64,000 nucleotides of DNA from Hemerocallis citrina (GCA_017893485.1 CM030366.1:181871981-181935980); one strand, 5' to 3'. Positions 46,901 through 57,925 are shown, counted from the stretch's first letter. Numbers and translations: made by a program. Notes: generated from the letters alone by a model not told the origin.

Positions 46901-47940
46901 GCTTCCAAATATTGTGAAAAAGTTCATGGATGCTATAAATACATAGAATAACAATACCCCAAAATTTGAGCCCAAAATTCTAAACCATTTGAGAGAAAGA
47001 AATTCTCAAACTCACCTCACAAGTATACTTCTTTACAAAAAGCTCATAAAAAGAGTTGTTCTTATCATACAACTATCTTTTCCTAGCACTTCCCATACTC
47101 ATACATGGTAACAAAACTTCATAGCTACTACTACATATTCATTTCACACCCAAAAATAAACACTAAGTTTTAGAGTTTAAGAGATCACCCAGTTGTTGTA
47201 AGAAGACTCTTGTAACTTTAGCTAGCTCCTTCTCCTCCTTCTCTCAATCTCTTCTTCACCTCCAAAGCTCCAAGAACCCATAAAAATCAAAAACCCTCTT
47301 TCTTTTAATTCTTGAGAATTGGGAGAGGTGGAAGAAGATGAAGTAGAAGAGGGAGATGGGTTTAGAGGATGGGATGAGAGTGGACATGGGGGTGGAGGGT
47401 GGATTTCAGTAGTATTAGGGAGGGGAAGAGTAGGTCGGTGGAAATGGGGGAAAAGAGGGAGAGAAGATGAGGGTGAGGGGTTTTAATAAGCATTTAGGAC
47501 AAATCCTAGCCTTAGGACTTATTTGATCATCATGATCAAGGGAAAGAGAACTCTAGATTAATTCATTTGTACACAAATATCTTCTAAAATACATACACTT
47601 CCATATGTATAAATATATATATATATATAAGTATACAAAATATATACATATAGATATATATACATGCTTACAAATAAAATATTTATTTGTAGATTATAAG
47701 AATGTATTTTATAAAATACTATTTGTCCTAAAGATTGTCTCGTTAGAACAATCGGAACAATACACAATTTAATTGAGAAGATATCCCGAATATACATTGT
47801 GTGGTTCAGAATAACTAATATATCTGAAATCTCTCGATTAAAATCAATTATTATAAGAAAAATACATAATTGCGTGCAATTCTCAACTGTGCACGGATTA
47901 CAATGCAAAATAGTCATATGCTATTTTGCGGGGTATTACA
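43917..47940 (-). mobile_element. Solo LTR, 4.0 kb, chromovirus-like
   Basis: The termini TGTAACACACCGG and GCGGGGTATTACA are inverted TG...CA ends, with a perfect TSD AGTAA at 43912-43916 and 47941-47945. No coding and no internal repeat pair, so a solo LTR. Similar in size and base make-up to the 24483-27829 LTR but well diverged. Short frames across it (for example 44023-45422) carry no known motif. Confidence 0.82.
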
Positions 47941-48089
47941 AGTAACAACACTGAAAATAAAGTAAACATGACAATGCAAGATAATTATTGAAGACTAAGG
48001 GTTCAACTCCATGCTCTAGAAGGCCTATTCTCCAAGTCCTTCAGTCAATTCCTTTGGGATACCTGCAATCTCAACATCTAGGGTTAGGA

Positions 48090-48114
48090 GGCGCGGGGGG
48101 GGGGGGGGGGGGGG
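48090..48114. repeat. Poly-G tract
   Basis: About 23 consecutive G after GCGC. It can form a G-quadruplex and is also prone to assembly error. Confidence 0.85.
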
Positions 48115-50296
48115 ATGTCCGTTAGAGCAAGCTCGGACAACAAGCAGTGAAAGCAGTGAAGCAATAAACTTGATGATGCAAAAACAATAACTAGGATGAT
48201 GTGATATGCACAATACCAATAAGGACGATAAAATGCGAGTATAACTGTGAAATTGAATCAATTGATAAGCAACGGTCAATACCATGATAGTTGGTAACAA
48301 TGAACAATAGTACAAATGTAGTGTCAATGCTCCATTTTATTCTTATCTCTATTAGTCTTTTATCATTCCTACCTAATGCACGCAATCATTTATCCCATAC
48401 CACCGGTTCGGGTGTATATAATCAAGTTGACGTTTAGACTCTAATGGTGAATTATACAGGGTCACGTACTCGGGAATTCATGTAAACATGAATCATGCAG
48501 TCAAGTGGTGGATTCTAGAGGTGGCCCCCGTCATCTCACGACGTGGTACTTAGTTCTACATGGTACTTAGTTTCTTGTGACTTGTAACATATAATATGTA
48601 ATCGGAACGTGTAATCAGGTAATGGATTATAGAGGTGGCCCCCGTAGATTCTAGAGGTGACCCCCGTCACCCATGACGTGGAACTTAGTTCTATGTGGCA
48701 CTTAGTTCCATGTAATTTGTAATTATGTATCATTATCACGGGAAACACGGCCCCCCTTCCGAGTACAATCTCCTATATCATCCACTACTAGGTCTTACCC
48801 TTATTATCCCGGCTTGTTATTCTTTTATTACAATGAATCATATATATGCAGTCGATATGCAGTCGATGGAGTCAAGGAACAGTAACAATGAGGTACCAAT
48901 GTTTGTGAAATGGTCAGTATGTATAGCAATTCATAGATACAAAGTTAACACATTTACATTTTAAAAAAAAGCATGAGAACACAATTCTGCATAGCAATAC
49001 CTTACTGTACAAAAACTAACTTTCCTACTTCTATGGGAAAGCAAATCAGAATCCATCTAAAGTTTTAGAAACTATACCTTCTGCCGGTTCCGACGCATAT
49101 TCATACGATACATTTCGATCACAATAACTATATCTACTAGTTGATTCTTTGTGAGTCTACTGTTCTTGCAGCAACTCAATATCAAGTTATTATATGTATA
49201 ATTCGACTAAAAACTTAACTAAAATTCTTTAAAAAATTATAATTGAGTTCTTGACTTTCTTACTAACATCCTTGTAAATTTGGGATTTTAATTCTCATAT
49301 TAACCTACTATTTCGATCAGTTGAACGTGGTGTGACAACTATAAAGCAGTTTTCTAAAACTAAGACAGTACAATGGTAGAAACTGTATATTTTAAAATCT
49401 ATAAGTTGGATTGAGGATTCGTCAGATTTTCTAGAAACTAGACACGGTGTGCTTCAATTTCTATTTAATAAGTTTTAGATAATAACAACAGTAACTTGGC
49501 CGAATTCTCACTTCGTGTTGGAGCAGACGACAGTCCAGGAATATACTAAGTTGATTATAACAATCTTTCATTTGCAAGTGTATAGTTTTATGGTTAAAAT
49601 TGAACATACAATTATATCTAGAATCGGTATGGTTTCTATATTAACATGGAAACATTAGCACATCAACAGTATTAAACTATGAATACAATCATGTGATCAT
49701 ATATGCACATACAATTCATTCAATCACTCTTCTTCTTATGTTCTAGTGTTTCAATTTTGCGTTTGTGAAACGGGTGTATCTATAGACGGTTTCATGGATT
49801 TCTAAGACATATTGGGTGAATAAAATTTGAATGAGACGATGAACGATGTCAATCTAGGATTCAACAATATATAACGATGATGAGTAGATAAAAAATATGG
49901 ATACAAAGATGAGACTATTTGCGGAGATCAAGAAAAGTGCTTGCACATGAATAAACAAAAGTGTGCAAGAGATGCTTGCCTTTTTGTGACGATGAACGAA
50001 AACAAGATGAGCGGCGGTGGCAACACGTGCGAACGTAGTGTAATGCAAACACGTGCACACTACGGGCAACATTGCAGCAAGAGCAACAACAACAGCAACA
50101 AGGGGCCTCTGGGGTGCTGCGGTGGAGATGGTCGACGGCGGCGCTGCGACATGCAGCGATTGACAATGGTGGCAGCAACGGGGAGCGGTGATGGTGATGG
50201 CGGTGCTGGATCCAGGGTGCGTTGAGGGTGGCTCGACAAGGAAGAAGCAAACGGTGGTGGTGGTGGGTGGTGCTGCGGTCGGTTGGAGGGTGGCAA

Positions 50297-50322
50297 TGTA
50301 ACACCCCGTAATTTTCAAAGAG

Positions 50323-50400
<78 letters not shown>

Positions 50401-50816
50401 GAATAGTGGCTGTTTGTATAAGTAAAATGTGTTGATGGCATTTGTGTAATTAACTTGAAAATGAATAGTAATTGATGGGGGGCCCACCCGTGAAAGAGAC
50501 AGCACATGCTGTTGCTGCTCTCCCTGTGTAATGTCACTGAGATGACGTGGCATGGGGGGGCTGGGGCCCACGTGGTGGTGCTTCTCTCGGAGAGAGAGAA
50601 CGGGAGAAAAGTTGAAGGAAAATTGTCCCATATCCGATTTCAACAAGAATATTAAATTAATAAATACTATTGCCTATGATCAAGGGTCACCAAATCCGAT
50701 TAACCATCTTTTGAGAGGCAGCCTGTGGTGAGCAGTTGTACTATACTATAAATAAATTTTCTGATAAATTGTATAAATTGTCTGAGCTCGGGGCAGGGGT
50801 GTTACAAATAGTATCA
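50297..50816 (+). repeat. LTR 1 of the TRIM-like element
   Basis: 520 bp with a (TA)n tract at 50327-50400. It contains the bZIP-type motif TGACGTGGCA at 50543-50552 and a G-box-containing CCCACGTGGT at 50568-50577. Confidence 0.88.
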
Positions 50817-50818
50817 GA

Positions 50819-50830
50819 GCCGACTTTCGA
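50819..50830 (+). promoter_or_regulatory. Primer-binding site of the TRIM-like element
   Basis: TAGTATCAGAGC, differing by one base from the usual TGGTATCAGAGC, two bases after the LTR. Confidence 0.8.
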
Positions 50831-51086
50831 CACCGATTGTGGGTAAGAGTGGGTGAGATGTATGCCTGAGATGGAGCTAGCAGATGTACGGATAAGTATG
50901 CCTGAGAGGGAGCGAGGTTGGGGACAGGTCACCCAGGTAAGGGGACTGTACAACCCGCAGAATCGGGGAACTGTGCAGCTAGCAGAATCAGGGTACTCCA
51001 CTCCAAATCGACTAGAAAGGAGATCCTGCACTAGGTTGTGCATGCCCTGTGCTCAGCGAGGACGCTAATTTCTGAAGGGGGTTGTG

Positions 51087-51100
51087 TGTAACACCCCGTA

Positions 51101-51180
<80 letters not shown>

Positions 51181-51538
51181 GAATAGTGGCTGTTTGTATA
51201 AGTAAAATGTATTGATGGCATTTGTGTAATTAACTTGAAAATGAATAGTAATTTATGGTGGGGCCCACCGTGAAAGAGACAACACATGCTGTTGCTGCTC
51301 TCCCTGTGTAACGTCACTGAGATGACGTGGCATGGGGGGCTGGGGCCCACGTGGTGGTTCTTCTCTCGGAGAGAGAGAACGGGAGAAAAGTTGAAGGAAA
51401 ATTGTCCCATATCAGATTTCAACAAGAATATTATATTAATAAATACTATTTCCTATGATCAAGAGTTACCAAATCCGATTAACCATCTTTTGAGAGGCAG
51501 CCTGTGGTGGGCAGTTGTAATGGCGGTGTTTCGGGGAT
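51087..51538 (+). repeat. LTR 2 of the TRIM-like element, interrupted
   Basis: Same start, (TA)n tract and bZIP/G-box motifs as LTR 1. Its remaining part would lie beyond the Tat element, outside the window. Confidence 0.85.
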
Positions 51539-52107
51539 TGTTACTGCTAAATCTGGTGTGGGGGCAAACAGATAGAATTTGTGGATTCTTAGGGATACCG
51601 AATAGCCAAACCTGAAGCCTTTCCACCGGAGTTTGACCGTTGACTCCTGCCGTTCACCTGTAAAAAGTGCAAAACACCGGGGTTGATCCCGGCTACGCAC
51701 CCTCCGACGCTCAAGTCAATAATCAGAAAAGATTATGAACTTTTACTGGAAAAAGATTGATTACCTCTTAATGGTGGTGGATGGTGGGGGGGGGGGTATT
51801 TATAGCCTCCTTTGGGACCAGTTTAGGAATGAAATCCCTAATTCCCCGTGAAAGGATAGAGTGAATCAGGGTCGTTGATTAAATACAATCAGAAACCCTA
51901 ATTCTATCTAGCTGGACTGGGTTTCTTGCGGGTTGGGATCCGCACCCAGTTAAGGTGGATCCGTTCATGGGTTATTGGGCCTTTGTAGAAAAGATCCAGA
52001 ACCTATCTCAGACCCGCTTGTAGGTGAAATTACCATTTTACCCCTAAGATTTAAGATTCGTGTCCGATTTGGACGGTTCCGATTTAACCCTATTTTTAGC
52101 CATATCA
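51539..52107 (-). repeat. 3' LTR of the Tat element
   Basis: 569 bp, TGTTACTGC to CATATCA on the plus strand. The flanking CGAGCCCCCCACTCC is, on the minus strand, the G-rich polypurine tract. The minus strand has a TATA box (TATAAATA, 51797-51804). Confidence 0.85.
51797..51804 (-). promoter_or_regulatory. TATA box in the Tat LTR
   Basis: The minus strand reads GGCTATAAATACC, in the position expected for the LTR promoter driving gag-pol in the equivalent right LTR. Confidence 0.65.
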
Positions 52108-52829
52108 CGAGCCCCCCACTCCTGAAGACTGAGTTTGGTCAGCCTTTGAGGAGTAGTTTTACTGTTTTAATGGATTCCGGAGTTGTATCGAAGTCCAAAT
52201 GAGGGGTATTGAATCTTTGTATGAGGTATTATGGTGATTCTTGAAGCTAGTTGCATGCTCAAGGTTGTTCTTGGGCTTTTCTGGACTTCTAATGACTTTT
52301 CTTAATTTTTATCTATTTTTCGGACAATTTATTTAATTTTGCGAAGCGGTGATTTATCGTTCGGAGGCCTTAATTAATTATTCTACGCAATAATTATTTA
52401 CCCAGGGGTCCAAAAATATTTCCCCAAATTTAAAATTATTTTTTAGAATTTTAAATCAATTTTCCTGAATTTTTAATCATTTTTTTGCAATTTTTAAATA
52501 AATAAATTGATTTAATAAATAAAAATTAATCTTTTAATCCGATTTATGGCGTGGCACAATCTGGGCCTTTCATCAGCATGCAGTGCAAATTTTGGGGAGA
52601 TCTAGTGACTGTGATTGCTTTGGAGGAGTGAATTCCTCCGTTCCGTGGCTTAGACGCTTCGGCGTCGTTGCCGACCCCCCCCAAACACATGCTATGATGG
52701 AGGCCGGGGTTTGTGGGGGGTTCGCCACCCTCTGTCGAAGAGCGAAGACACCTCGGCCAGCCTACAGAGGCGAAGAGGGGGTTCGACGTATCTTTGCCGA
52801 AGTCCGGAGCGATCTCTTCCATGTTTGAG
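52108..52829. other. Tat 3' untranslated region
   Basis: Non-coding. The first half is AT-rich; the second (from about 52550) is GC-richer with GGCTTAGACGCTTCGGCGTC-like local palindromes. Confidence 0.6.
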
Positions 52830-53178
52830 GGTTGTGCCAAGAGCGCTCGGCAAGGCGTACCGAGGTCCATTTTTTTTATGTAAGATGGTCGGTGGTAAGA
52901 GCGCTCGGCGAGGCGTGCCGAGGTCCAGGAGTGAGGATTTTTTTATTGTTTGGGCATCGGTGCCAAGAGCGCTCGGCAAGGCGTGCCGAGGTCCATTTTT
53001 TCCATGTAAAATGGTCGGTGGTAAGAGCGCTCGGCGAGGCATGCCGAGGTCCAGGAGTGAGGATTTTTTCCTCGTTTGGGCGTCGGTGCCAAGAGCGCTC
53101 GGCAAGGCGCGCCGAGGTCCATTTTTTCCATGTAAAATGGACAGTGGCAAGAGCGCTCGGCGAGGCGTGCCGAGGTGC
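52830..53178. repeat. Satellite array R1 in the Tat element
   Basis: Six half-units with the core GAGCGCTCGGCAAGGCGTGC followed by CGAGGTCC, at about 52840, 52899, 52968, 53026, 53091 and 53149. Two alternating spacers make a higher-order unit of about 128 bp. The core CTCGGCA...TGCCGAG is a hairpin. The long frames through this region on both strands are repeat-derived. Confidence 0.92.
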
Positions 53179-53382
53179 CAGAGTTGAAATGACGGCTAGG
53201 AAATGACAGGCTAGGCTGATTACTGTTGAGCTTCTGACAACTTTGACCATTGGCCATTAATGCGACCGTTCGTCTTGGCATGGTAATTAATGAGACGTTA
53301 CAACTCCCTTTGTCGTTTTGTGTTAATGGACCTGACTGTTGGTTCTCTTAGGCCCATTATCCTCGTTTCGTGTGCCAAGCTC

Positions 53383-53389
53383 TATAAAA
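53383..53389 (+). promoter_or_regulatory. TATA box of the Tat opposite-strand gene
   Basis: CTCTATAAAACTCC, 159 bp before the ATG at 53548. A GGCCCATTAT motif, a common plant promoter word, lies about 30 bp upstream (53351-53360). Confidence 0.6.
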
Positions 53390-54447
53390 CTCCACCCCCC
53401 TCATTTTTCACTTCTCCGATTTTTTACTCAGGCGGTTATTTTCAATAAAGAGAGATTCCGGCAATCGTCAACATTACTCCGGTGATCTTTTCGACCGCGT
53501 CAGTCACTTCAAGGTAACTTACACTTAGTTTATTTCAAGTTCAAAAAATGTCTTTTTCCCCCGTTTTCGAGCCCTCCCCCTCTGTTGGTGACGCACCGTC
53601 TCCGAGTCAGAAAGCTCGCACCGACAAGGGCAAGAGGGTATCTGGTCAAGACACAATTGTGGAAGATCCGAAGCGTATGGGGGAGTTCGACTTGCCAGGG
53701 GCACTGACAGGGCTCCATAGGGTTCGGGAACTTCCGGAGGAGCATGCCGAGCACATAGTTCACTGGAGGGGGCGGACCTTCGAGGAGAATGCGGCAAGGG
53801 AGACCTCGGAGGTGGACGACACGGTTTCCATCCTTTGCGAGGTGGACTTAGCAGCAATCTGGGATTGCTTCCAAATCCCGGAGGAGTACGAACTGATGCT
53901 GCCGGGTCCCGCGGTTAGGGCCAATTCGCCACTGCCAGCAACCATGTGTTTCTGGCCGGTCGATGCCTTTATCGCTGGGGCCCGACTCCCTCTCCACCTG
54001 TTCGCAATTCAGGTCCTTAGGTGGTTTGGGGTCAGCCCCATTCAACTTATGTCGAACGCGTGGAGAGTCATTAACGGGTTCGTGCTCTACTGCCAAACAG
54101 CCGAGATCGAGCCGAAGTTGAAGGTGCTCCGGACGCTTTACCGGCTCCACCAGCAGAACCGGTCTGAGTTCGGTATTACTTGGCCCCGAGGCATAGCGCT
54201 CGACTCGTCGTCTGCCCTGACTCTATAAAGCACTGGGGCGACAAGTACTTCATAGTGCGGAATCGCGAGGCATGGCCCATACCCTGCGGTTGGGTGGAGG
54301 AGGTGACGAAGCGAGTGAGGGAGTCGCCAGTGCTCCGTCCTGAAGAAGAAGATGCAGTTCGGGTCCTTCTCGACCGGCCCAAGTTTGACTGGCGAGAATT
54401 AACCGAAGACGTTCTCTTCAGGGAAGGGCTCTGCCGTGTAGATCCTA

Positions 54448-54530
54448 GTACGCGGCTTTATCTGTGTTTTCTTTTTCCCTCTTGTTTTGCTAATCGCAAC
54501 ATGTTTTAACCAATTCCTTTCTTGATGCAG
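54448..54530 (+). other. Intron 1 of the opposite-strand gene
   Basis: 83 bp, GT...AG, with a T-rich tract before TTGATGCAG. Removal joins the frame of 54180-54447 to that starting at 54536. Confidence 0.75.
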
Positions 54531-54982
54531 AGACCATGGATTACGACGTGGTGTTAGCGCAGAGGGCCGCCCTTGGGAGTAAAGTGCCTAAGAAGCGCAA
54601 GAGGGTCGCAACCAAGCTGATGGCTCCGAAGCCGCAGAAGGTCACCCATGCTGCTCCGAAAGCGGAGGTGCCATCAGGCGCGACCCCAGGACGGGCTCCG
54701 ACAGCAGCCTCATTGTCGGCCAATGTAGGCGAGTTCCCAATCGCAGCTGCACTCGGGATGGAGGTTCCCCCGCTGACGGTGGACGCCGAGGAGCTCCTTA
54801 CAGAGGAGCCCAAGAAGATTTATGTTTCGGACTGGCAAGTTCGGAAGCTCGACGGATTCCTCGGCAACTCAACGTCAAGCATGCAGGCGGTGAAGCACCT
54901 GGCGACGTCGAAGGATCGAGCTGCCATGGATGCCGGCCTCGCGGGCGACGATGCCATCGAGATCGCTCGCTCGGCAGTATCG

Positions 54983-55062
54983 GTGAGTATTGATTTTCGC
55001 CTTGTTGATGACTTGCACACTTAGTTTTCTAACTCCTTTCGTTCTTTGTTGTTCTGCTGCAG
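54983..55062 (+). other. Intron 2 of the opposite-strand gene
   Basis: 80 bp, GTGAGTATTG...TTCTGCTGCAG, with a TTTCTAACT branch-like site. The donor follows a complete codon. Confidence 0.82.
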
Positions 55063-55924
55063 ATAACTGTCCACTTCGGACAACTCATGGAGAAGATGAC
55101 GAAGCTGGAGAAGGATCTCAAGAAGGAGGCCGACCGAGCTCGGGCTGAGAAGGCTCGACTGGCTAACGAACTCGAAAAATTGAAGGTCGAGTTCGAGGGG
55201 AAGGCGACAAGGCTTGAGTACCCTGAGGGTCGCGTTACGAAGCTCGAGGGCGATCTTCTTCGGCAGAAGGAGGAGTCGGCAAAGCAGCGGGCCGAGGCAG
55301 TGGAGGCTAAGGCTGTAGCTGTGAAGGAAGCCGAAGCGGCCACCATGGTGAAGGCGCAGGACTTCCTTGCTGTTAATATGGCCAAGGCATATGCTCAAGC
55401 CATTGCGCAGGTGTCGGAGCGCTATCCTGAGGTCGACTGCTCCGGATGGTGGCTCTTCCCGGACCACGTCGACGGCTTTGACCATGAGTTGGAGGAGGAA
55501 GGAGGGGACGACGAAGATGACCCCGAGGTTGCGGTCGTCGGCGAAGTCCAGGGGTCCGTAGTGACTCTGCTGGCAATGTTGTCACCTTCGGGAGAGTCCG
55601 ACCCGGCCCAATCTCGTCTCCCCGGGAAAGAGGTCGCCCCCTGACTTCATTTGCTTTCTTTTGTTTTTGTACTTTTTGAATGTACTGCCTAATTGCGGAC
55701 TGGCCACCACATTCTTTTTGTGATGAATGAACATATACCTTTTGGGCTCGACCCTGTGTTTTTCTTTTGAGTGTCTTTCCAAATATTTCCTTGAAATTCG
55801 ACTAAGTGTTCAAACAAAAGGTTTTAGTCTTTGCTGTGTACACGTAGCCTTGTTCAGGGGTCGGATGTGAACCACCTTCGCGAATATTTACTGAGCATTC
55901 TCATTGTTTGCGTTGAACTTTTCA

Positions 55925-56841
55925 GCTCGCCGAGGTGACCCAGGTTGTCAGTCCCACCAACTCAGGGGAGGAGTTGTGCTCCGAGGTCGGTTTAGAGGCA
56001 ACGAGGTTATGTTTGACCAGATGCCGAGAGCGCCTATATGAAGTTGAGTTAGGATTGTGCAGAGCCGAAAGTGAGCAGAACCATCTGCAGCTGATCTTAG
56101 GCCGACGAGACATCGAGATTCGGCGACTGAAGGGCAGGCTCGCTGAGATGACCCCCATAAATGAGGATGATGGCTCGTCGACAGCCTTCACTAATGGCCT
56201 GAGGCTTAAGTGCCTACTCTTTGTCGAAGATGACAACAGAGATAGATGATCTACTCACCGAAATTCACCACCTGCAGATAGTGGAGGCAGAGCTCCTGGC
56301 GGAAGAAGAGGAGTTGACTACGGCGGTGGGCAAGCTGATGGCCGAAAGCGACGAATTGACGACAGAGGTTGACGCATTGAAGAGGGCCACGGTAGACAGG
56401 AGAATCGAAGTCACTCAGCTCTGCCGAATCATTGCCAGTCGTCCTGGCTTCCTGAGCTCCGTAGTACCACCTCGCTTCGAGGTGGATGCAAAAGACGACT
56501 CTCTGAAACAACGGATAGCCGAGCTAGAGGCGGAAGTGGCTCGCCTCAAGCCGCATTCGGGACCGATCAACGTCAGGAGCACTTCGTGCACTCGTGAAGA
56601 AAGCGAACGAGGTATTTCGTTTTATGAGCTCGCAACCCGTTCGCCTGTTGTTCGGCAAAGTCCGGGGGACGCCCAAAGTGGTGTGGCAGTTTCATCGAGC
56701 GGAGCGTCCGTCGACGCAACTGTCAGGAGCAGTGCCGAAGATACGTCTCAGTTTGCCGGTCTGGGGACGAGCTCCAAGGTCAGGCACCGCCGTCCCCGGG
56801 TATCTTTAAAGCGGAACATCCCTGCGCCTAGGAGGCATTGA
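55925..56841 (+). pseudogene. Further coiled-coil coding region on the opposite strand
   Basis: An acceptor-like TTGAACTTTTCAG precedes 55925, then the frame reads ATRLCLTRCRERLYEVELGL and RRDIEIRRLKGRLAEM. Near 56221 it passes into another frame (TEIDDLLTEIHHLQIVEAEL, later QRIAELEAEVARLKPHSG) that stays open to the TGA at 56839-56841. Both parts are Glu/Leu/Arg-rich coiled coils. This may be additional exons of the same opposite-strand transcription unit, or an older duplicated tail of it. The frame change at 56221 suggests decay. Confidence 0.5.
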
Positions 56842-57083
56842 AGCTTTCTTGTTTTCCGAGTTTTGTATTTTGTCTAAGTGGCATGAGTCGGCTTTGTAGT
56901 ATTGGCTTTTTAACTCTTGTAACTTCGCCGTAAAGAAAAGTTGTCTTGTATTGTCTCCCCGAACTTTATAGAAGCGCGGCTTTTTCCTTCCTTGGACTTG
57001 TGTCTTGTTCATTCATGTGCTATCGTGTTACTTGTGAAGTTGGACTATTTTTAGCGCGCTTAAGAGACTTCCTCGCTTGTGCG

Positions 57084-57320
57084 TCGGTGCCACGAGCTCT
57101 CGGCAAGGCGTGCCGAGGTCCAAAAGTGAGGATTTTTTCCTCGTTTGGGCATCGGTGCCACGAGCACTCGGCAAAGCGTGCCGAGGTCCAAGAGGATTTT
57201 TTTCTCATTTGGGCGTCGGTGCCAAGAGCGCTCAGCAAAGCGTGCCGAGGTCCAAGAGAATTTTTTCCTCATTTGGGCGTCGATGCCAAGAGCTCTCGGC
57301 AAGACGTGCCGAGGTCCAAA
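57084..57320. repeat. Satellite array R2 in the Tat element
   Basis: Four units of about 63-66 bp starting GTCGGTGCCACGAGC-like, at about 57084, 57150, 57212 and 57276, with the same CTCGGCAAGGCGTGCCGAGG core as R1. R1 and R2 therefore bracket the opposite-strand gene. Confidence 0.92.
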
Positions 57321-57461
57321 AATGAGGACAACTTTAAACGAACCACAAGAACCAAAGTTTAGCTCCTCCAAAGTACTCTTCTCCCATGTCTAGTCTAGTC
57401 GTAGAAATTTCGTTGGTTATTAGCCAAGTGGCCTGGATTCTGAATGCTTCATTTGTGTACG

Positions 57462-57925
57462 TTTCGACAGTTTTGGGAGCAATTCCGAATGGCGAACCAC
57501 TTCTAGCTCGCTTAAGGGCAAGCTTGCGAAGCGAAATCGAGCCAAGTTTTGGACTCCGAACTCGTCGTTTGAGTGTGTTTCAATGGTTGTGGGAGCAATT
57601 CCGAATGGCGAACCACTTCTAGCTCGCTTAAGGGTGAGTTTGCGAAGCGGAATCGAGCCAAGTTTTGGACTCCGAACTCGTCGTTTGAGTGTGTTTCAAC
57701 GGTTGTGGGAGCAATTCCGAATGGCGAACCACTTCTAGCTCGCTTAAGGGCGAGCTTGCAAAGCGGAATCGAGCCAAGTTTTGGACTCCGAACTCGTCGT
57801 TTGAGTGTGTTCCAACGGTTGTGGAAGCAATTCTGAATGGCGAACCACTTCTAGCTCGCTTAAGGGCGAGCTTGCAAAGCGGAATCGAGCCAAGTTTTGG
57901 ACTCAGAACACGTCGTTTGAGTAAG
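57462..57925. repeat. Satellite array R3, exact 116-bp period
   Basis: Four units. The marker AATTCCGAATGGCGAACC recurs at 57481, 57597, 57713 and (AATTCTGAATGG) 57829, spaced exactly 116 bp. Units share CTAGCTCGCTTAAGGGC and AAGTTTTGGACTCCGAACTC. Unrelated to R1/R2. Confidence 0.95.

Larger units (their letters stand above)
43749..50296 (-). mobile_element. Third chromovirus-like LTR, partial, interrupted
   Basis: Segments 43749-43916 and 47946-50296 flank a nested solo LTR. They share layout with 24483-27829: a GGAAACAC...CTTCCGAGTACA...CCACTACTAG block at 48740-48793 (compare 25377-25425) and a CTTGCCTTTTTGTGACGATGAACG block near 49977 (compare 26908-26930). The right end is cut by the TRIM at 50297. 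Termini are not certain. Confidence 0.5.
50297..51538 (+). mobile_element. TRIM-like miniature LTR element
   Basis: LTR 1 (50297-50816) starts TGTAACACCCCGTAATTTT and ends GGGGTGTTACA. LTR 2 starts at 51087 with the same sequence and runs to 51538, where the Tat element is inserted. The interior is only 270 bp (50817-51086), with a primer site TAGTATCAGAGC (one base off initiator Met-tRNA) at 50819 and a purine tract GAAGGGGGTTG before LTR 2. No coding. LTR 2 agrees with LTR 1 to about 51519 and then differs. Confidence 0.88.
53548..55644 (+). pseudogene. Opposite-strand Tat gene, three exons, Transposase_28-type
   Basis: Exon 1 is 53548-54447, exon 2 54531-54982, exon 3 55063-55644. Intron 1 (54448-54530, GTACGC...GATGCAG) and intron 2 (54983-55062, GTGAGT...CTGCTGCAG) keep the frame. 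Residues near 140-190 (ARLPLHLFAIQVLRWFGV, then LMSNAWRVINGFVLYC) match the plant-specific 'putative gypsy type transposon' domain (PF04195). Exon 2 is basic then Pro/Ala-rich; exon 3 is a coiled coil (KLEKDLKKEADRARAEKARL) with an acidic tail, ending in TGA. One frame change near 54175-54185 breaks exon 1, otherwise about 640 residues would be encoded. Its function is not established. Confidence 0.82.

Noticed and set aside
49854..50646. Two long minus-strand frames (227 and 243 codons) as a gene
   Set aside because: They cross the (TA)n tract and the border between the TRIM LTR and older LTR sequence. Composition is His/Pro/Thr low complexity from GGTGGTGG runs.
52544..53281. Long frames on both strands across the R1 satellite
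   Set aside because: Repeat units lacking stops give open frames in several phases at once. No start context or domain supports coding.
53525..55585. Minus-strand frames opposite the spliced Tat gene
   Set aside because: They are complements of a GC-rich coding region whose plus strand has splice sites and a PF04195-type domain.
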